42,408 nucleotides of DNA, taken from contig DTTX01000047.1 in assembly GCA_012964435.1 (NCBI GenBank), positions 1,737 through 44,144 of the forward strand, read 5' to 3'. The notes under the pieces were generated by a model that worked only from the letters and a program-made list of their open reading frames with translations, was not told where the DNA came from and searched no databases. Source of the DNA: Mesonia sp. (lineage in GTDB: Bacteria > Bacteroidota > Bacteroidia > Flavobacteriales > Flavobacteriaceae). Made by a program: the position numbers and the translations under genes. This document shows, one piece after another, positions 1-9,201 of this stretch; position 1 is the stretch's first letter; every line of letters starts with the position of its first letter.

Positions 1-133
1 AAAATAGATCATACATTTCTTCCATACTTTTGGTAAGAAACTTTTGCTCTACCTGAAGGCTATCGTTATTAGATTGATTAAATGCATAAATAGATTGCAT
101 TACTTTTACTCGAATATGTCTTCTTGTTAACAT
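1..133 (-). CDS. nusB: Transcription antitermination factor NusB (5' part, runs off left edge)
   Basis: An ATG at 133-131 on the minus strand opens a frame that stays open to the window edge, giving about 44 residues that begin MLTRRHIRVKVMQSIYAFNQ. This arginine-rich start, followed by the first helix, matches the N-terminus I know for NusB proteins of Flavobacteriaceae. NusB is an all-helical RNA-binding protein that joins NusE (S10) on boxA RNA to support antitermination in rRNA operons. Only the first helical segment is visible, so most of the fold cannot be checked. It lies downstream of leucine dehydrogenase on the same strand but is separated from it by a hairpin terminator. The identification rests on a short stretch that is quite specific. 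Confidence 0.8.
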   Translation of the reverse strand, partial: MLTRRHIRVKVMQSIYAFNQSNNDSLQVEQKFLTKSMEEMYDLF

Positions 134-157
134 AGCTTTTAAAGAACATTTTTAAAT

Positions 158-183
158 TAAAAAAGGGCGAAAAATTTCGCCCT
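158..183 (-). terminator. Rho-independent terminator of the leucine dehydrogenase gene
   Basis: An 8-bp stem, GGGCGAAA (165-172) with TTTCGCCC (175-182), is followed on the minus strand by a run of T (complement of the A run at 159-164). It sits about 45 bases after the stop codon at 228 and before nusB, so it should separate the two minus-strand genes. Confidence 0.75.
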
Positions 184-227
184 GCAAAAATAGAATTTTA
201 TTTATGGTTTTAAATCTTATTAGAAAT

Positions 228-1319
228 TTATTTTTTAGCTGCTAAAATTCTGTTTTTAGCGATTTGTAAAGTAGCTTGATGAGTCGTCATTTGCTCCAGC
301 TCTGCTTTGGCTAAAATTTCTAAAGTTGTGTTGTAAATATTTTCGGTTTTTTTAATTATTTCAGCTCGATCGTACTTCACTATTTCAGCATACACATTAA
401 TAATTCCGCCGGCATTAATTAAGAAATCAGGTGCGTAAACTATTCCTTTTTGCTGAAGTAACTCACCGTGAATTAACTCGTCTGCTAATTGATTGTTAGC
501 TGCTCCGGCAACTACTTTAGCTTTTAACTGCGGAATAGTTTGATCGTTTAAAGTTGCTCCCAAAGCACAAGGTGCATAAATATCTACATCTAGATCGTAT
601 AGATTATCGCCCTCAAAAATCTTAGCTCCGTATTTTGCACTTACTTCTATTAATCGTTCCTGATTAATATCGGCAATAATTACTTCTGCTCCTTCTTCAG
701 AAACATATTTTACTAGAGTTTCACCAACGTGACCAATACCTTGTACTAATACTTTTTTACCTTCAAGATTGTCGGTTCCAAATTTATATTTAGCGGCCGC
801 TTTCATTCCCATAAAAACACCATAAGCAGTAATAGGAGAAGGATTACCTGCACCACCTTTTTCTTCAGAAATACCGGCTACAAACGGAGTAACTTCACTT
901 ACGATATCCATATCTTCAGTTTCCATACCCACATCTTCAGCAGTGATATACTTACCACCCAACGAATGTACAAACTCCCCAAATCTTCGCATTAAAGCCG
1001 GAGTTTTTTGTGTTTTGGCATCACCAATAATAACAGCTTTTCCTCCACCAAGGTTTAAACCGGTGATCGCACTTTTAAAACTCATCCCGCGAGAAAGTCG
1101 AAGTACATCGTTGAGCGCTTCATACTCACTTTCATAATTCCACATACGTGTACCGCCTAAAGCAGGACCTAAATTTGTATTATGAATCCCAATTATTGCT
1201 TTTAAACCTGTATCTTTGTCGTTGCAAAAAACCACTTGTTCGTGGTTATCAAATGAAAGTTGCCCGAATACCGGAGCGACTTTTTTTAATTCATTTGCTT
1301 TTAAAATTTCAGCATTCAT
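228..1319 (-). CDS. ldh: Leucine dehydrogenase (Glu/Leu/Phe/Val dehydrogenase family)
   Basis: This 363-residue protein has the length of NAD-dependent leucine dehydrogenases, which reversibly deaminate branched-chain amino acids to their 2-oxo acids in the cytoplasm. The substrate region carries GTRMW (about 56-60), Lys82 and the glycine-rich GLNLGGGK with Lys94; the two lysines match the substrate-binding and catalytic lysines of the family. The Rossmann fold follows, with GIGHVG at 194-199. The ATG at 1319 gives the expected N-terminus. The gene is transcribed away from the ABC exporter and ends at a hairpin terminator at 158-183. A TATTTTTGC box at 1365-1373 is a plausible promoter. In marine Bacteroidota this enzyme could feed branched-chain fatty acid synthesis, but that is inference. 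Confidence 0.9.
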   Translation of the reverse strand: MNAEILKANELKKVAPVFGQLSFDNHEQVVFCNDKDTGLKAIIGIHNTNLGPALGGTRMWNYESEYEALNDVLRLSRGMSFKSAITGLNLGGGKAVIIGDAKTQKTPALMRRFGEFVHSLGGKYITAEDVGMETEDMDIVSEVTPFVAGISEEKGGAGNPSPITAYGVFMGMKAAAKYKFGTDNLEGKKVLVQGIGHVGETLVKYVSEEGAEVIIADINQERLIEVSAKYGAKIFEGDNLYDLDVDIYAPCALGATLNDQTIPQLKAKVVAGAANNQLADELIHGELLQQKGIVYAPDFLINAGGIINVYAEIVKYDRAEIIKKTENIYNTTLEILAKAELEQMTTHQATLQIAKNRILAAKK

Positions 1320-1364
1320 AAGCTGTTTTATTTAAGTTAAATTATTAAATTAATAAAATTTAGC

Positions 1365-1373
1365 GCAAAAATA
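1365..1373 (-). promoter_or_regulatory. Candidate promoter -7 box for leucine dehydrogenase
   Basis: On the minus strand this reads TATTTTTGC, matching the Bacteroidota sigma-factor -7 consensus TAnnTTTG. It lies about 46 bases upstream of the ATG at 1319. No clear TTG was found at the matching -33 distance, so the call rests on one box. Confidence 0.4.
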
Positions 1374-1446
1374 ATTAATTTTTCAATTTAAAGTGTTTAA
1401 AAATACATAAAATTGAATATTTAATAATTTGAAGCCTTAGCTTTTT

Positions 1447-3210
1447 ATGAAAGAATTACAATACCTCAACAAATTTTTCAGAAAATATAAGTGGCAAATG
1501 CTTTTAGGCTTCATTATTACAGTGGGTGCCAGAATTTTTGCAGTTTATGTTCCTAAATTTATTGGTGATTCTACCAATGTGATCGAAAGATATATTAATG
1601 GAGAAATTACAGAAATAGCTTTAGTTAAATCTGAATTAACCACCAATATTCTCTACATTTTAGGAGCGGCTTTACTCTCTGGTTTATTTACATTTTTAAT
1701 GCGCCAAACCTTCATCGTGGTTTCTCGACATATTGAATACGATCTAAAAAATGAGGTTTACCAACAATACCAAAATCTGTCGCTTAATTTTTATAAGAAA
1801 AACAGAACGGGAGATTTAATGAATCGTATTAGCGAAGATGTTTCTCGCGTACGGATGTATTTTGGGCCGGCGTTAATGAATAGTGTTTCTTCTGTGACGA
1901 TGTTTTTGGTCGTGATCGTTTATATGATCAACAAAGCGCCTTTACTTACCTTATATACCATTGCGCCCTTCCCTATTTTGTCGTTTGCAATTTACAAATT
2001 GAGTCGTGCAATTAACCAGCGAAGTACGATCGTACAAGAATATTTATCTAAGTTAAGTACGTTTACCCAAGAAAGCTTTAGCGGAATATCGGTCATCAAA
2101 TCTTACGGATTAGAATCTCAAACCAATACCGGTTTTGTAGAATTGGCAGATACGAGTCGGGAGAAGAACATCGATCTGGTAAAAGTGCAGGCTTTTTTCT
2201 TCCCGTTAATGGCTTTATTAATTGGCGGAAGTAACATCTTGGTAATCTACATTGGCGGGCAACGCGTGATCAATGGCGAAATTGAAAATTTCGGAGTTAT
2301 TGTTGAGTTTTTATTGTACGTAAATATGCTTACTTGGCCGGTTGCCAGTGTGGGTTGGATTGCCGATATGGTGCAACGTGCAGAAGCTTCTCAAAAAAGA
2401 ATCAACGAGTTTTTAAAGCAGAAAACTGAAATTAAAAATAAAACCAAAACTACCACTCCGGTAAAAGGCAAGGTTGAATTTAAAGACGTCACCTTTACTT
2501 ACGATGATACTAATATTACCGCGCTTAAGAAAGTTTCTTTTGAAATCGATCAAGGTGAAACCTTGGCGATCATCGGTAAGACCGGTTCAGGGAAATCGAC
2601 TATTTTAGAATTGATCGGTCGACTTTATGATGTTGAAAAACAAAACGGACATTTACTTATCGACGGGCAAGACATTGATCAATTCAACTTAAAAAATCTT
2701 CGAAATTCTATTGGTTACGTTCCGCAAGATGCTTTCTTATTTAGCGATTCTATTAAAAATAATATTCGCTTTGGTAAGAGTGATGCTTCAGATAAAGAAG
2801 TAATAGAAGCGGCTAAAAATGCGGCTGTTCATAAAAATATTGAAGGCTTTAGTAAAGGTTACGATACGGTTCTTGGTGAACGCGGTATTACACTTTCTGG
2901 CGGACAAAAACAACGGGTTTCGATCGCAAGAGCGATTATACAAGATCCGCAAATATTATTGTTTGACGATTGTCTTTCTGCGGTAGATACCGAAACCGAA
3001 GAAGAAATCTTAAGCAACCTGCACAAGATCTCTACTAATAAGACGACAATAATTGTAAGTCACCGTATTTCTTCAGCTAAAAACGCCGATAAAATCATCG
3101 TCTTAGAAGAGGGAGAAATTATACAAGAAGGAACTCACAATCAATTAGTAAAGCAAGAAGGTTACTATCAAGAGCTTTATTTGAAACAGTTAAGCGAAAA
3201 AGAAAGCTAA
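1447..3210 (+). CDS. ABC exporter, fused permease and ATPase
   Basis: A 587-residue half-transporter of the MsbA/MdlA/LmrA type. Residues 1-320 form the transmembrane domain with hydrophobic helices near 17-38, 68-86, 145-185 and 250-300. The nucleotide-binding domain spans about 340-580, with Walker A GKTGSGKS (377-384), Q-loop near 427, signature LSGGQ (483-487), Walker B ILLFDD (503-508) and switch His539. The residue after the Walker B aspartate is Asp508 where most ABC ATPases have the catalytic glutamate, a replacement known in some MdlA/BmrC-type half-transporters. It probably forms a homodimer, or a heterodimer with a partner not seen here. The substrate cannot be read from sequence; lipid or drug export is likely. 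Nothing in the neighbourhood narrows it further. Confidence 0.88.
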   Translation: MKELQYLNKFFRKYKWQMLLGFIITVGARIFAVYVPKFIGDSTNVIERYINGEITEIALVKSELTTNILYILGAALLSGLFTFLMRQTFIVVSRHIEYDLKNEVYQQYQNLSLNFYKKNRTGDLMNRISEDVSRVRMYFGPALMNSVSSVTMFLVVIVYMINKAPLLTLYTIAPFPILSFAIYKLSRAINQRSTIVQEYLSKLSTFTQESFSGISVIKSYGLESQTNTGFVELADTSREKNIDLVKVQAFFFPLMALLIGGSNILVIYIGGQRVINGEIENFGVIVEFLLYVNMLTWPVASVGWIADMVQRAEASQKRINEFLKQKTEIKNKTKTTTPVKGKVEFKDVTFTYDDTNITALKKVSFEIDQGETLAIIGKTGSGKSTILELIGRLYDVEKQNGHLLIDGQDIDQFNLKNLRNSIGYVPQDAFLFSDSIKNNIRFGKSDASDKEVIEAAKNAAVHKNIEGFSKGYDTVLGERGITLSGGQKQRVSIARAIIQDPQILLFDDCLSAVDTETEEEILSNLHKISTNKTTIIVSHRISSAKNADKIIVLEEGEIIQEGTHNQLVKQEGYYQELYLKQLSEKES

Positions 3211-3282
3211 TTTTTCTTTGTAGATGTTAATTTTTTTAAGATTTTTGACAATATCTAAAATTAAACCAATAATTTTTCGACT

Positions 3283-3657
3283 ATGAGCGATAATGGAACG
3301 ATGCAGAAAGAAGAAATATTCTCAAAAGTACTAAGAGCAGGTAGACGTACGTATTTCTTTGATGTAAGAGCAACAAAAGCCAATGATTATTATTTGACGA
3401 TTACAGAAAGTAAAAAGTTTACAAATGAAGATGGCTCTTTTTACTACAAAAAACACAAAATTTACCTTTACAAAGAAGATTTTGAAGGTTTTGCTGAAAT
3501 CTTAGAAGAAATGACTTCTTACATTATCAATGAAAAAGGAGAAGAAGTAATTAGCGAACGTCACCAAAAGAATTTTAAGAAAGAATACGAAACGAATGGT
3601 GAAGAAACTTCTACCGTAGCCGAAAAATTTACCGATGTAAGTTTCGACGATATTTAA
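3283..3657 (+). CDS. PUR-alpha-like nucleic-acid-binding protein (DUF3276)
   Basis: A 124-residue soluble protein. Residues about 10-85 show the single PUR repeat found in Bacteroidota and spirochaetes: a strand-rich segment with GRRTYFFDVRAT, YYLTITESKK and FYYKKHKIYLYKEDF, then a helix around EGFAEILEEMTSYI. The C-terminal 40 residues are acidic and probably disordered. Relatives such as Borrelia BpuR bind single-stranded DNA and RNA, so a nucleic-acid-binding or regulatory role is likely, but the target here is unknown. The gene lies 72 bases after the ABC exporter and is closed by a strong hairpin terminator, so it may be co-transcribed with the exporter. The ATG at 3283 is chosen; an in-frame ATG seven codons later is a less likely start. 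Confidence 0.85.
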   Translation: MSDNGTMQKEEIFSKVLRAGRRTYFFDVRATKANDYYLTITESKKFTNEDGSFYYKKHKIYLYKEDFEGFAEILEEMTSYIINEKGEEVISERHQKNFKKEYETNGEETSTVAEKFTDVSFDDI

Positions 3658-3676
3658 AAAATACTACTTTATCATT

Positions 3677-3709
3677 AAAAGCCGCTAAACAGTTTAGCGG
3701 CTTTTTTTA
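3677..3709 (+). terminator. Rho-independent terminator after the DUF3276 gene
   Basis: A perfect 9-bp stem GCCGCTAAA (3681-3689) with TTTAGCGGC (3693-3701), loop CAG, followed by seven T. It closes the DUF3276 gene and isolates the two-component operon that starts at 3814. Confidence 0.9.
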
Positions 3710-3813
3710 TGCTGAAAAAATTCATTCAACAAATAAATAGACACATTCAGAAAAAAGATATAGTTTTATAAGTTTTTGAAACTATTTTTAAGCTTTACCT
3801 TACAACTGTAAAC

Positions 3814-6708
3814 GTGTTTCAACGAGCCAACTATTTAATTCTGCTTCTTTTATGTATTTGCCAAGAAATGGTTTCGCAAGAACCTGCGGCAATCTCGTTA
3901 GGTTCTTTTTACCAACAACCCGATCTTACCTACTACGATGCTTTAGAGGATAAAAACAAAAATATTTGGCTATCGTCAGACAACGGACTTTATAAATTTA
4001 CCGGAACTAATTTTCAAGAATATTTTACGAGCGCACAAAAAAGCAATGCTTTTTTTTCACTTAAAGAAGTGAACCAATCGGTTTGGATGGTGAATCTTTA
4101 CGGGCAATTGCTTAAAACCCAAAAAGACTCTTTACAGGTTGTCGCTAATCTTTCGCCCTATTTAAAAGGAAAGCTTGCTGAAATTTATCCGGTAAAAAAC
4201 AAGCTTTACTTAACTTCACAAGCCGGTTTATTAACTTACGATTGTGATCGGGATAAATTACTTCAACTAAATACAGAAAGTATTTTAGCCACTTGGCAAG
4301 ATCAAAAAACTCAAGCCATATACTATTTTAATGACCGTAACGAATTTAAGCGAATCTCTGCAGAAAAAATTGAAACCTTAACGACATTAATTTCATTATC
4401 TTCTACAGAAAAACTTCATACCAGAATCTATAATTTTTGGGGCGAAATTTATTTATCATATGTAGAAAATAATCGTGCTGTATTAAGTAAATGGAACGCC
4501 CAAACCTCAAGTTTTGAAAAAATAGAGTTTTTTGATAACGATCAAGATTTACGGGTTTATAGTTATTTCGGCATAAAGGATAACATTTTATTAGCCACCA
4601 ATAAAGGCGTTTTAAAACTTGACCGCAATTTTAAACTTGTAGAACATAGTTTTAAAGAATTTGCAGTTTCTAAAATTTTTAAAGACTTTCAAGACAATAC
4701 TTGGATCACTACTTTAAAAAATGGTGTATTTGTTATTCCGCAACATCATTTTTTAAAAGTGAAACTGCCATTGGCCGAAGAAAGTGTGACCACATTTGCG
4801 CAATTAGATCACGATAAAGCAGTAATCGGCACCAGCAAAGGAAAACTTCTATGGCTTGATCACAATCTAGAAGTCGTTAAAAAAATTCAATTACCCGATC
4901 ATCAACCGGTAACTCAATTGCTTTATCGTGGTGAGCAACAAGAACTTTTAATTAGTTTAGAAAATTTAAGTGCTTATCGCTTCAACCTCAATAATCATCA
5001 AATACAAAATTTTCAAGAATTAGGAAGTTCTAAAGCGCTCACGGCTGTAAAGAAAGGATTTTTGCACCTTACCTATCGTGCGGCGTTTTATTACCTAAAT
5101 AATTCTGAAGAACCTCAACTTTTAAAAGATAAACGAGCGGTTAACGCTTTTTACGATCCGGTAACCGAAACCTTTTTTATTGCTTATATCGATGAGCTCA
5201 TTGCTTACGATAAAGATTTAAATGAAACAAAAATCACTTACCAAAACCAACCTGTTTTAGCCACTTCTTTTACGCTAAACAATGATCAATTACTTATTGG
5301 AACGCGGCAACAAGGAGTTTTGGCCTACAAAAATGCAATTACCAAAAGTTATTTAACTACGGCAAAAAATCTTTCGCACAACAGTATTTTAGATGTTGCT
5401 TCTTCATCGCGAGAATTATTTATACTTACGAAAGAAGGTTTACAGATCTACGATTTTCAGCTAAAAAAGATCACGAAAAACTTCAGTTATATTGATAAAG
5501 TAGATCTAAAAAAACTATTGATTTTTCAAGATCAACTTTTAATTGCCGGAAACAAAGATTTGCTTGCCGTAAATCTTTCTGAAGCTAGTTCTGCCCAGAA
5601 AAATAAATTACCACCAACTCCTATTTTACAAAAAATTACCACTGAAGATGCTACCCATACTTCTGCTGAAAATTTAAAATTTAAACCCGATCAAAAAAAC
5701 ATTCATATTACTTACCAAGCTCCGGGTTTACAATTGGGGCAAGCTTATCGTTACAAATACAGACTTTCGAATCTTTCAGATCATTGGGAAGAAACACTTA
5801 CCGGTTTAACGAGTTTAATTTTTAGTTATTTACCATCGGGAAATTACGATTTAGAAATTAAAACCATCGATGCTACCGGAACAGAAAGTGAAGAAAGCCT
5901 TTGCATTACTTTTGAAATTAAAACCCCTTTTTACCGAGAACTTTGGTTTTATCTTTTGGTTATCGTGCTAATTCTTATGCTTATTCTCGTAGGTTTTAAA
6001 GTGCTGTTGAATAGAAAAAATAAAAAGCAACAAAAAAAATTACTTCAACTGGAACACCAGAGTAAGATCAACGAATTGCGTTTAGAGAATATTCGTTCAC
6101 AAATGAATCCGCATTTTATTTTTAATGCTTTAAATGCCATTCAGGATTATATTTTATCGAACGAAAAGAAATTGGCGAGCTCATATTTGGTAAAATTTTC
6201 ACGACTTATTCGAATGTATCTTGAGCACAGCCAAAAAAACTTTATCTCGTTGGCAGAAGAATTAGAAGCGCTGAAACTTTATATTGAATTGGAAAAAATT
6301 AGAATTGAAGAAAGCTTCGATTTTAGTTTAGAAGTTTCAGAAAAAATTCAGCTGAATCACATTAAAGTGCCGTCGTTGTTTATTCAACCTTATGTTGAAA
6401 ACGCGATCAAACACGGCTTACTTCATAAAAAAGGAGCCAAACAATTAAAGATCAGTTTTGAGCAACAAGAAGATTTTATTTGTTGTAAGATTGAGGATAA
6501 TGGGATCGGCGTAGAAAATGCGCAACGTATTAATCGGCGCCAACTTACCAAACACAAATCTTTTGCGCTTGATGCCAACGAAGAACGCATACACCTTTAC
6601 AACCGACTTAAAGATTATAACATTGAAGTGAGCCTTAAAAACGCGGTAGAAGATGAAGAGAACCCGGGAACTTTGGTCACTTTAAAAATACCGATCAATT
6701 TAAAATGA
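3814..6708 (+). CDS. LytS-type sensor histidine kinase with periplasmic propeller and Y_Y_Y domain
   Basis: A 964-residue membrane sensor. The order is a signal peptide (about 1-21, ending VSQ), a long region of propeller-like strands (about 25-600, e.g. KNIWLSSDNGLYKF and DNTWITTLKNGVFVI), a Y_Y_Y domain (about 622-705, e.g. YRYKYRLSNLSDHWEE), one membrane helix (about 708-732), a short coiled coil, and a LytS-family kinase core. The phosphoacceptor is His767 in NPHFIFNALNAIQ; the ATPase domain has Asn863 in YVENAIKHG and DNGIG at 895-899. The start is GTG: no in-frame ATG precedes it before a stop near 3769, and this start gives a good signal peptide. It overlaps the response regulator by 4 bases, so they form a cognate pair. 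The propeller probably senses a periplasmic ligand, which cannot be named. Confidence 0.9.
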   Translation: MFQRANYLILLLLCICQEMVSQEPAAISLGSFYQQPDLTYYDALEDKNKNIWLSSDNGLYKFTGTNFQEYFTSAQKSNAFFSLKEVNQSVWMVNLYGQLLKTQKDSLQVVANLSPYLKGKLAEIYPVKNKLYLTSQAGLLTYDCDRDKLLQLNTESILATWQDQKTQAIYYFNDRNEFKRISAEKIETLTTLISLSSTEKLHTRIYNFWGEIYLSYVENNRAVLSKWNAQTSSFEKIEFFDNDQDLRVYSYFGIKDNILLATNKGVLKLDRNFKLVEHSFKEFAVSKIFKDFQDNTWITTLKNGVFVIPQHHFLKVKLPLAEESVTTFAQLDHDKAVIGTSKGKLLWLDHNLEVVKKIQLPDHQPVTQLLYRGEQQELLISLENLSAYRFNLNNHQIQNFQELGSSKALTAVKKGFLHLTYRAAFYYLNNSEEPQLLKDKRAVNAFYDPVTETFFIAYIDELIAYDKDLNETKITYQNQPVLATSFTLNNDQLLIGTRQQGVLAYKNAITKSYLTTAKNLSHNSILDVASSSRELFILTKEGLQIYDFQLKKITKNFSYIDKVDLKKLLIFQDQLLIAGNKDLLAVNLSEASSAQKNKLPPTPILQKITTEDATHTSAENLKFKPDQKNIHITYQAPGLQLGQAYRYKYRLSNLSDHWEETLTGLTSLIFSYLPSGNYDLEIKTIDATGTESEESLCITFEIKTPFYRELWFYLLVIVLILMLILVGFKVLLNRKNKKQQKKLLQLEHQSKINELRLENIRSQMNPHFIFNALNAIQDYILSNEKKLASSYLVKFSRLIRMYLEHSQKNFISLAEELEALKLYIELEKIRIEESFDFSLEVSEKIQLNHIKVPSLFIQPYVENAIKHGLLHKKGAKQLKISFEQQEDFICCKIEDNGIGVENAQRINRRQLTKHKSFALDANEERIHLYNRLKDYNIEVSLKNAVEDEENPGTLVTLKIPINLK

Positions 6709-7457
6709 AAGCAATAATTATAGACGATGAGCCTCGCGCAAGAAATTTGCTAGAGAAAATGTTGGAAGATATTCAGGAAATTCAACTTGAAATTTTTACA
6801 GCAAAAAATCTATTAGAAGGCGTTGAACTTATTAAAACCGAGCAACCGCAACTTGTATTTTTAGATATTGAAATGCCGGAACATTCGGGTTTAGAAATTT
6901 TCAATTTTATAAAACCACCGGTGTATTTTAAGCTTATTTTCACTACGGCATATAATCAATATGCGATTGAAGCTTTTAAGCAAAACGCCGTGGATTATTT
7001 ATTAAAACCTATTGATAGTGAAGAATTAGAACAGGCCGTTTTTAAAGCCAAAAAATTAATTGATAGTGAACAAATTACTCATCAAATTGAAGATCTGTCG
7101 AAGGCTTTGCAGAAAATCGCAATGAATAAAATTGCGCTAGAAGTACCTAAAGGAATTCTTTTTGTACCGCATGAAGAGATTTTATACTTTGAAGCTGACG
7201 GAATGTACACCAATGTATTTTTAAAAGACGGCGATAAAAAGTTAATCTGTAAACCACTGAAAAATTTTGTTGAGCAGTTACAAGAAGAAACTTTATTTTT
7301 TAAATGCCACCGGTCGTACTTAGTGAATTTACAATACGTAAAAGAATTTTCTAGAAAAGATGGTGACCAATTAATTATGAGCAATCAAAAATCGGTACCT
7401 ATTTCTAAATCGAATAAAGAGCATTTCTTAGAGCTTGTTCAGCAAATATTCAGATAA
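6705..7457 (+). CDS. LytTR-family response regulator
   Basis: A 250-residue cytoplasmic regulator. The receiver domain (about 1-120) has the acidic pair Asp7-Asp8, phosphorylation site Asp54 in FLDIEMP, Thr81 and Lys101 in LLKP. A linker (about 120-143) leads to a LytTR DNA-binding domain (about 145-250), shown by ILYFEADGMYTNVFLKDG, the FFKCHRSYLVNL motif and the VPISKSNK end. LytTR regulators bind direct repeats upstream of target promoters. It is translationally coupled to the sensor kinase by an ATGA overlap, so it should be phosphorylated by that kinase. The next gene is convergent (the leucine-rich-repeat secreted protein), and nothing nearby reveals the regulon. Confidence 0.93.
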   Translation: MKAIIIDDEPRARNLLEKMLEDIQEIQLEIFTAKNLLEGVELIKTEQPQLVFLDIEMPEHSGLEIFNFIKPPVYFKLIFTTAYNQYAIEAFKQNAVDYLLKPIDSEELEQAVFKAKKLIDSEQITHQIEDLSKALQKIAMNKIALEVPKGILFVPHEEILYFEADGMYTNVFLKDGDKKLICKPLKNFVEQLQEETLFFKCHRSYLVNLQYVKEFSRKDGDQLIMSNQKSVPISKSNKEHFLELVQQIFR

Positions 7458-7516
7458 AAAAAAGAGGTCGTAACCATAAAAGACTTCCCACAGATCTTTT
7501 AACCGGCAACAACCTC
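7455..7516 (-). terminator. Terminator of the leucine-rich-repeat gene
   Basis: On the minus strand AGAGGTTGT (complement of 7508-7516) can pair with ACGACCTCT (complement of 7462-7470) with one U-G wobble, enclosing an inner 7-bp TAAAAGA/TCTTTTA hairpin, and is followed by a run of seven T. It lies in the convergent gap and may also slow transcription from the response-regulator side. Confidence 0.6.
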
Positions 7517-7560
7517 TAAGAAATTACTTTAACAAACTAAATATCAGATTGGTTTAGAAT

Positions 7561-9081
7561 TTAGTTTTTTATAAATCTTTTTATCGTGCGATTGCCTTCA
7601 GCAAAAATCTCTACAAAATAAACTCCGCTAGGCAAATGACTAATTTCTATCGATGGATTTGCAGATGGAGTATGAACCAACTTCCCTAACGTATTGTAGA
7701 TTGTTATTTTTTCAATTTGAAAATTAGCATCGATATGTAAAAGATCTGTTGCGGGATTAGGATAAATACTTAACTGTTCCAAAGAAGTATCTTCAACACC
7801 TAAACTACAAGTAGTATATCCAAAAATAAGGTCCGGATCTTTATCTGGATCTATAGTCCAAGAAATACCCGGTCCAGAAGAAGGAGGAGTGAATCCGTTA
7901 TCTATTTGCACACAAGATAAGTTGGGACAGTTGTTTGCGAAAAATAAGTGAAGATAAGAATTATTACCGTTAGCCATATTCACAGTTTCTAAATTAGAAT
8001 TACCTACAAGGCGTAACTCATTAATAGCTGGCACCATTGAAACATCTAAACTAGAGAAAAGATTATCTCCTAAATAAACCTGCATTAAACTTAAATTATT
8101 TGTGAAATCTAAATCGGTTAAATCATTTTCTTGTAAGTGTAAAGTATAAATTAGCGGATTGTTAGAAAGATCTATACTACTTAGATCGTTGTCTCCTAAT
8201 TTTAAAGTAGCAAGTTGAGTAAGCGCTGAAAGATCTATAGATGTAAAGTTATTTGTACCAGCTTCTAATTCTTCTAAAACCGTGTTGCTAGAAAGATCGA
8301 TCGTACTAAGATTGGTATTGTTTACTTTAAGTATTTCTAAATTAGTAAAATTACTAACATCTATACTTCCTAATGGATTATCACTCAAATAAGCAGTAGC
8401 AACAGTTGATGTATTGGGTAAGGTTAAGTTAGAAGCAGTTAAATTATTAGAATTTATAGCTAACCCAGTTAAATTAGTTTGATTGCTTAAGTCTAAACTG
8501 CTTAGGTTATTTTGGTGCAAGCTTAAGCTTTCAATAGCCGGGTTATTAGATAAATCTATCGTCGTTAATTGATTAAGCCCTGCCGAAAAATTGACCAAAT
8601 TTGGATTATTAGAAACATCTAAAGAGGTTAATTGATTATTATTTAAATTTAAGACTTCTAAATTTACGTTGGTACTTAAATCTACAGAAGCAAGACTTAG
8701 CGTATAATCTGCTCCTAATATGGTAAGATTGGTAAGTCCTGTTATATCTAAATTTGTTAATGGGTTTAAGCCTATCGAAATTTTGGTTAAAGCAGTATTT
8801 GCGGTAAAATTGGCAAAATTAATATTGTTATTAGGTATAAATACTTCTGTAATATTTGTAAAAGCCTCTAAACCGGTAAGATCTTGAATGTTTAAATTAG
8901 GAGCAGAAATTATACCCGTAAAAGCCTGTGCTTCCGCATAAGTAATTTCGTTATCTTGATTAGTATTTATTCCAGTGTGCGTAAGTAAATAAGCACTTAA
9001 ATCAGGATCCGGGATATAGACATTTTGTGCAAAAAGGCTAGCACTAGCTAAGCAGAATAAAGAAAGTAAAGTTCGTTTCAT
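7561..9081 (-). CDS. Secreted leucine-rich-repeat protein with T9SS sorting domain
   Basis: The start is placed at the ATG at 9081, not the possible ATG at 9126, because it gives a clean signal peptide (residues 1-19, ending SLFAQ). The 506-residue protein then has an acidic segment NTNQDNEITYAEA (about 39-51) resembling an EF-hand or dockerin-like calcium loop. About 15 repeats of roughly 21 residues follow, of the form NxLxxLDLSNNPxL, typical of leucine-rich repeats. The last 73 residues (434-506) are a type IX secretion Por sorting domain beginning LSIYPNPATDLLHI and ending in a basic tail. It should cross the outer membrane through the T9SS and stay on the surface or be released. An adhesion or binding role is inferred from the repeats only. 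Transcription ends in the hairpin at 7455-7516. Confidence 0.88.
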   Translation of the reverse strand: MKRTLLSLFCLASASLFAQNVYIPDPDLSAYLLTHTGINTNQDNEITYAEAQAFTGIISAPNLNIQDLTGLEAFTNITEVFIPNNNINFANFTANTALTKISIGLNPLTNLDITGLTNLTILGADYTLSLASVDLSTNVNLEVLNLNNNQLTSLDVSNNPNLVNFSAGLNQLTTIDLSNNPAIESLSLHQNNLSSLDLSNQTNLTGLAINSNNLTASNLTLPNTSTVATAYLSDNPLGSIDVSNFTNLEILKVNNTNLSTIDLSSNTVLEELEAGTNNFTSIDLSALTQLATLKLGDNDLSSIDLSNNPLIYTLHLQENDLTDLDFTNNLSLMQVYLGDNLFSSLDVSMVPAINELRLVGNSNLETVNMANGNNSYLHLFFANNCPNLSCVQIDNGFTPPSSGPGISWTIDPDKDPDLIFGYTTCSLGVEDTSLEQLSIYPNPATDLLHIDANFQIEKITIYNTLGKLVHTPSANPSIEISHLPSGVYFVEIFAEGNRTIKRFIKN

Positions 9082-9201
9082 GTGAAGATGTTTTTTATAA
9101 TTACATCTCAAATTTCTACTAATCAATGCATAACCTCCCTACTAACTTTCTCAATACCGTTATTTTATTGCTGAATGACACAAATAGCTTTTAAATGAAA
9201 A

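Noticed and set aside
943-1137. Plus-strand reading frame opposite leucine dehydrogenase
   Set aside because: It lies wholly inside a strongly supported gene on the other strand and has no recognisable protein features.
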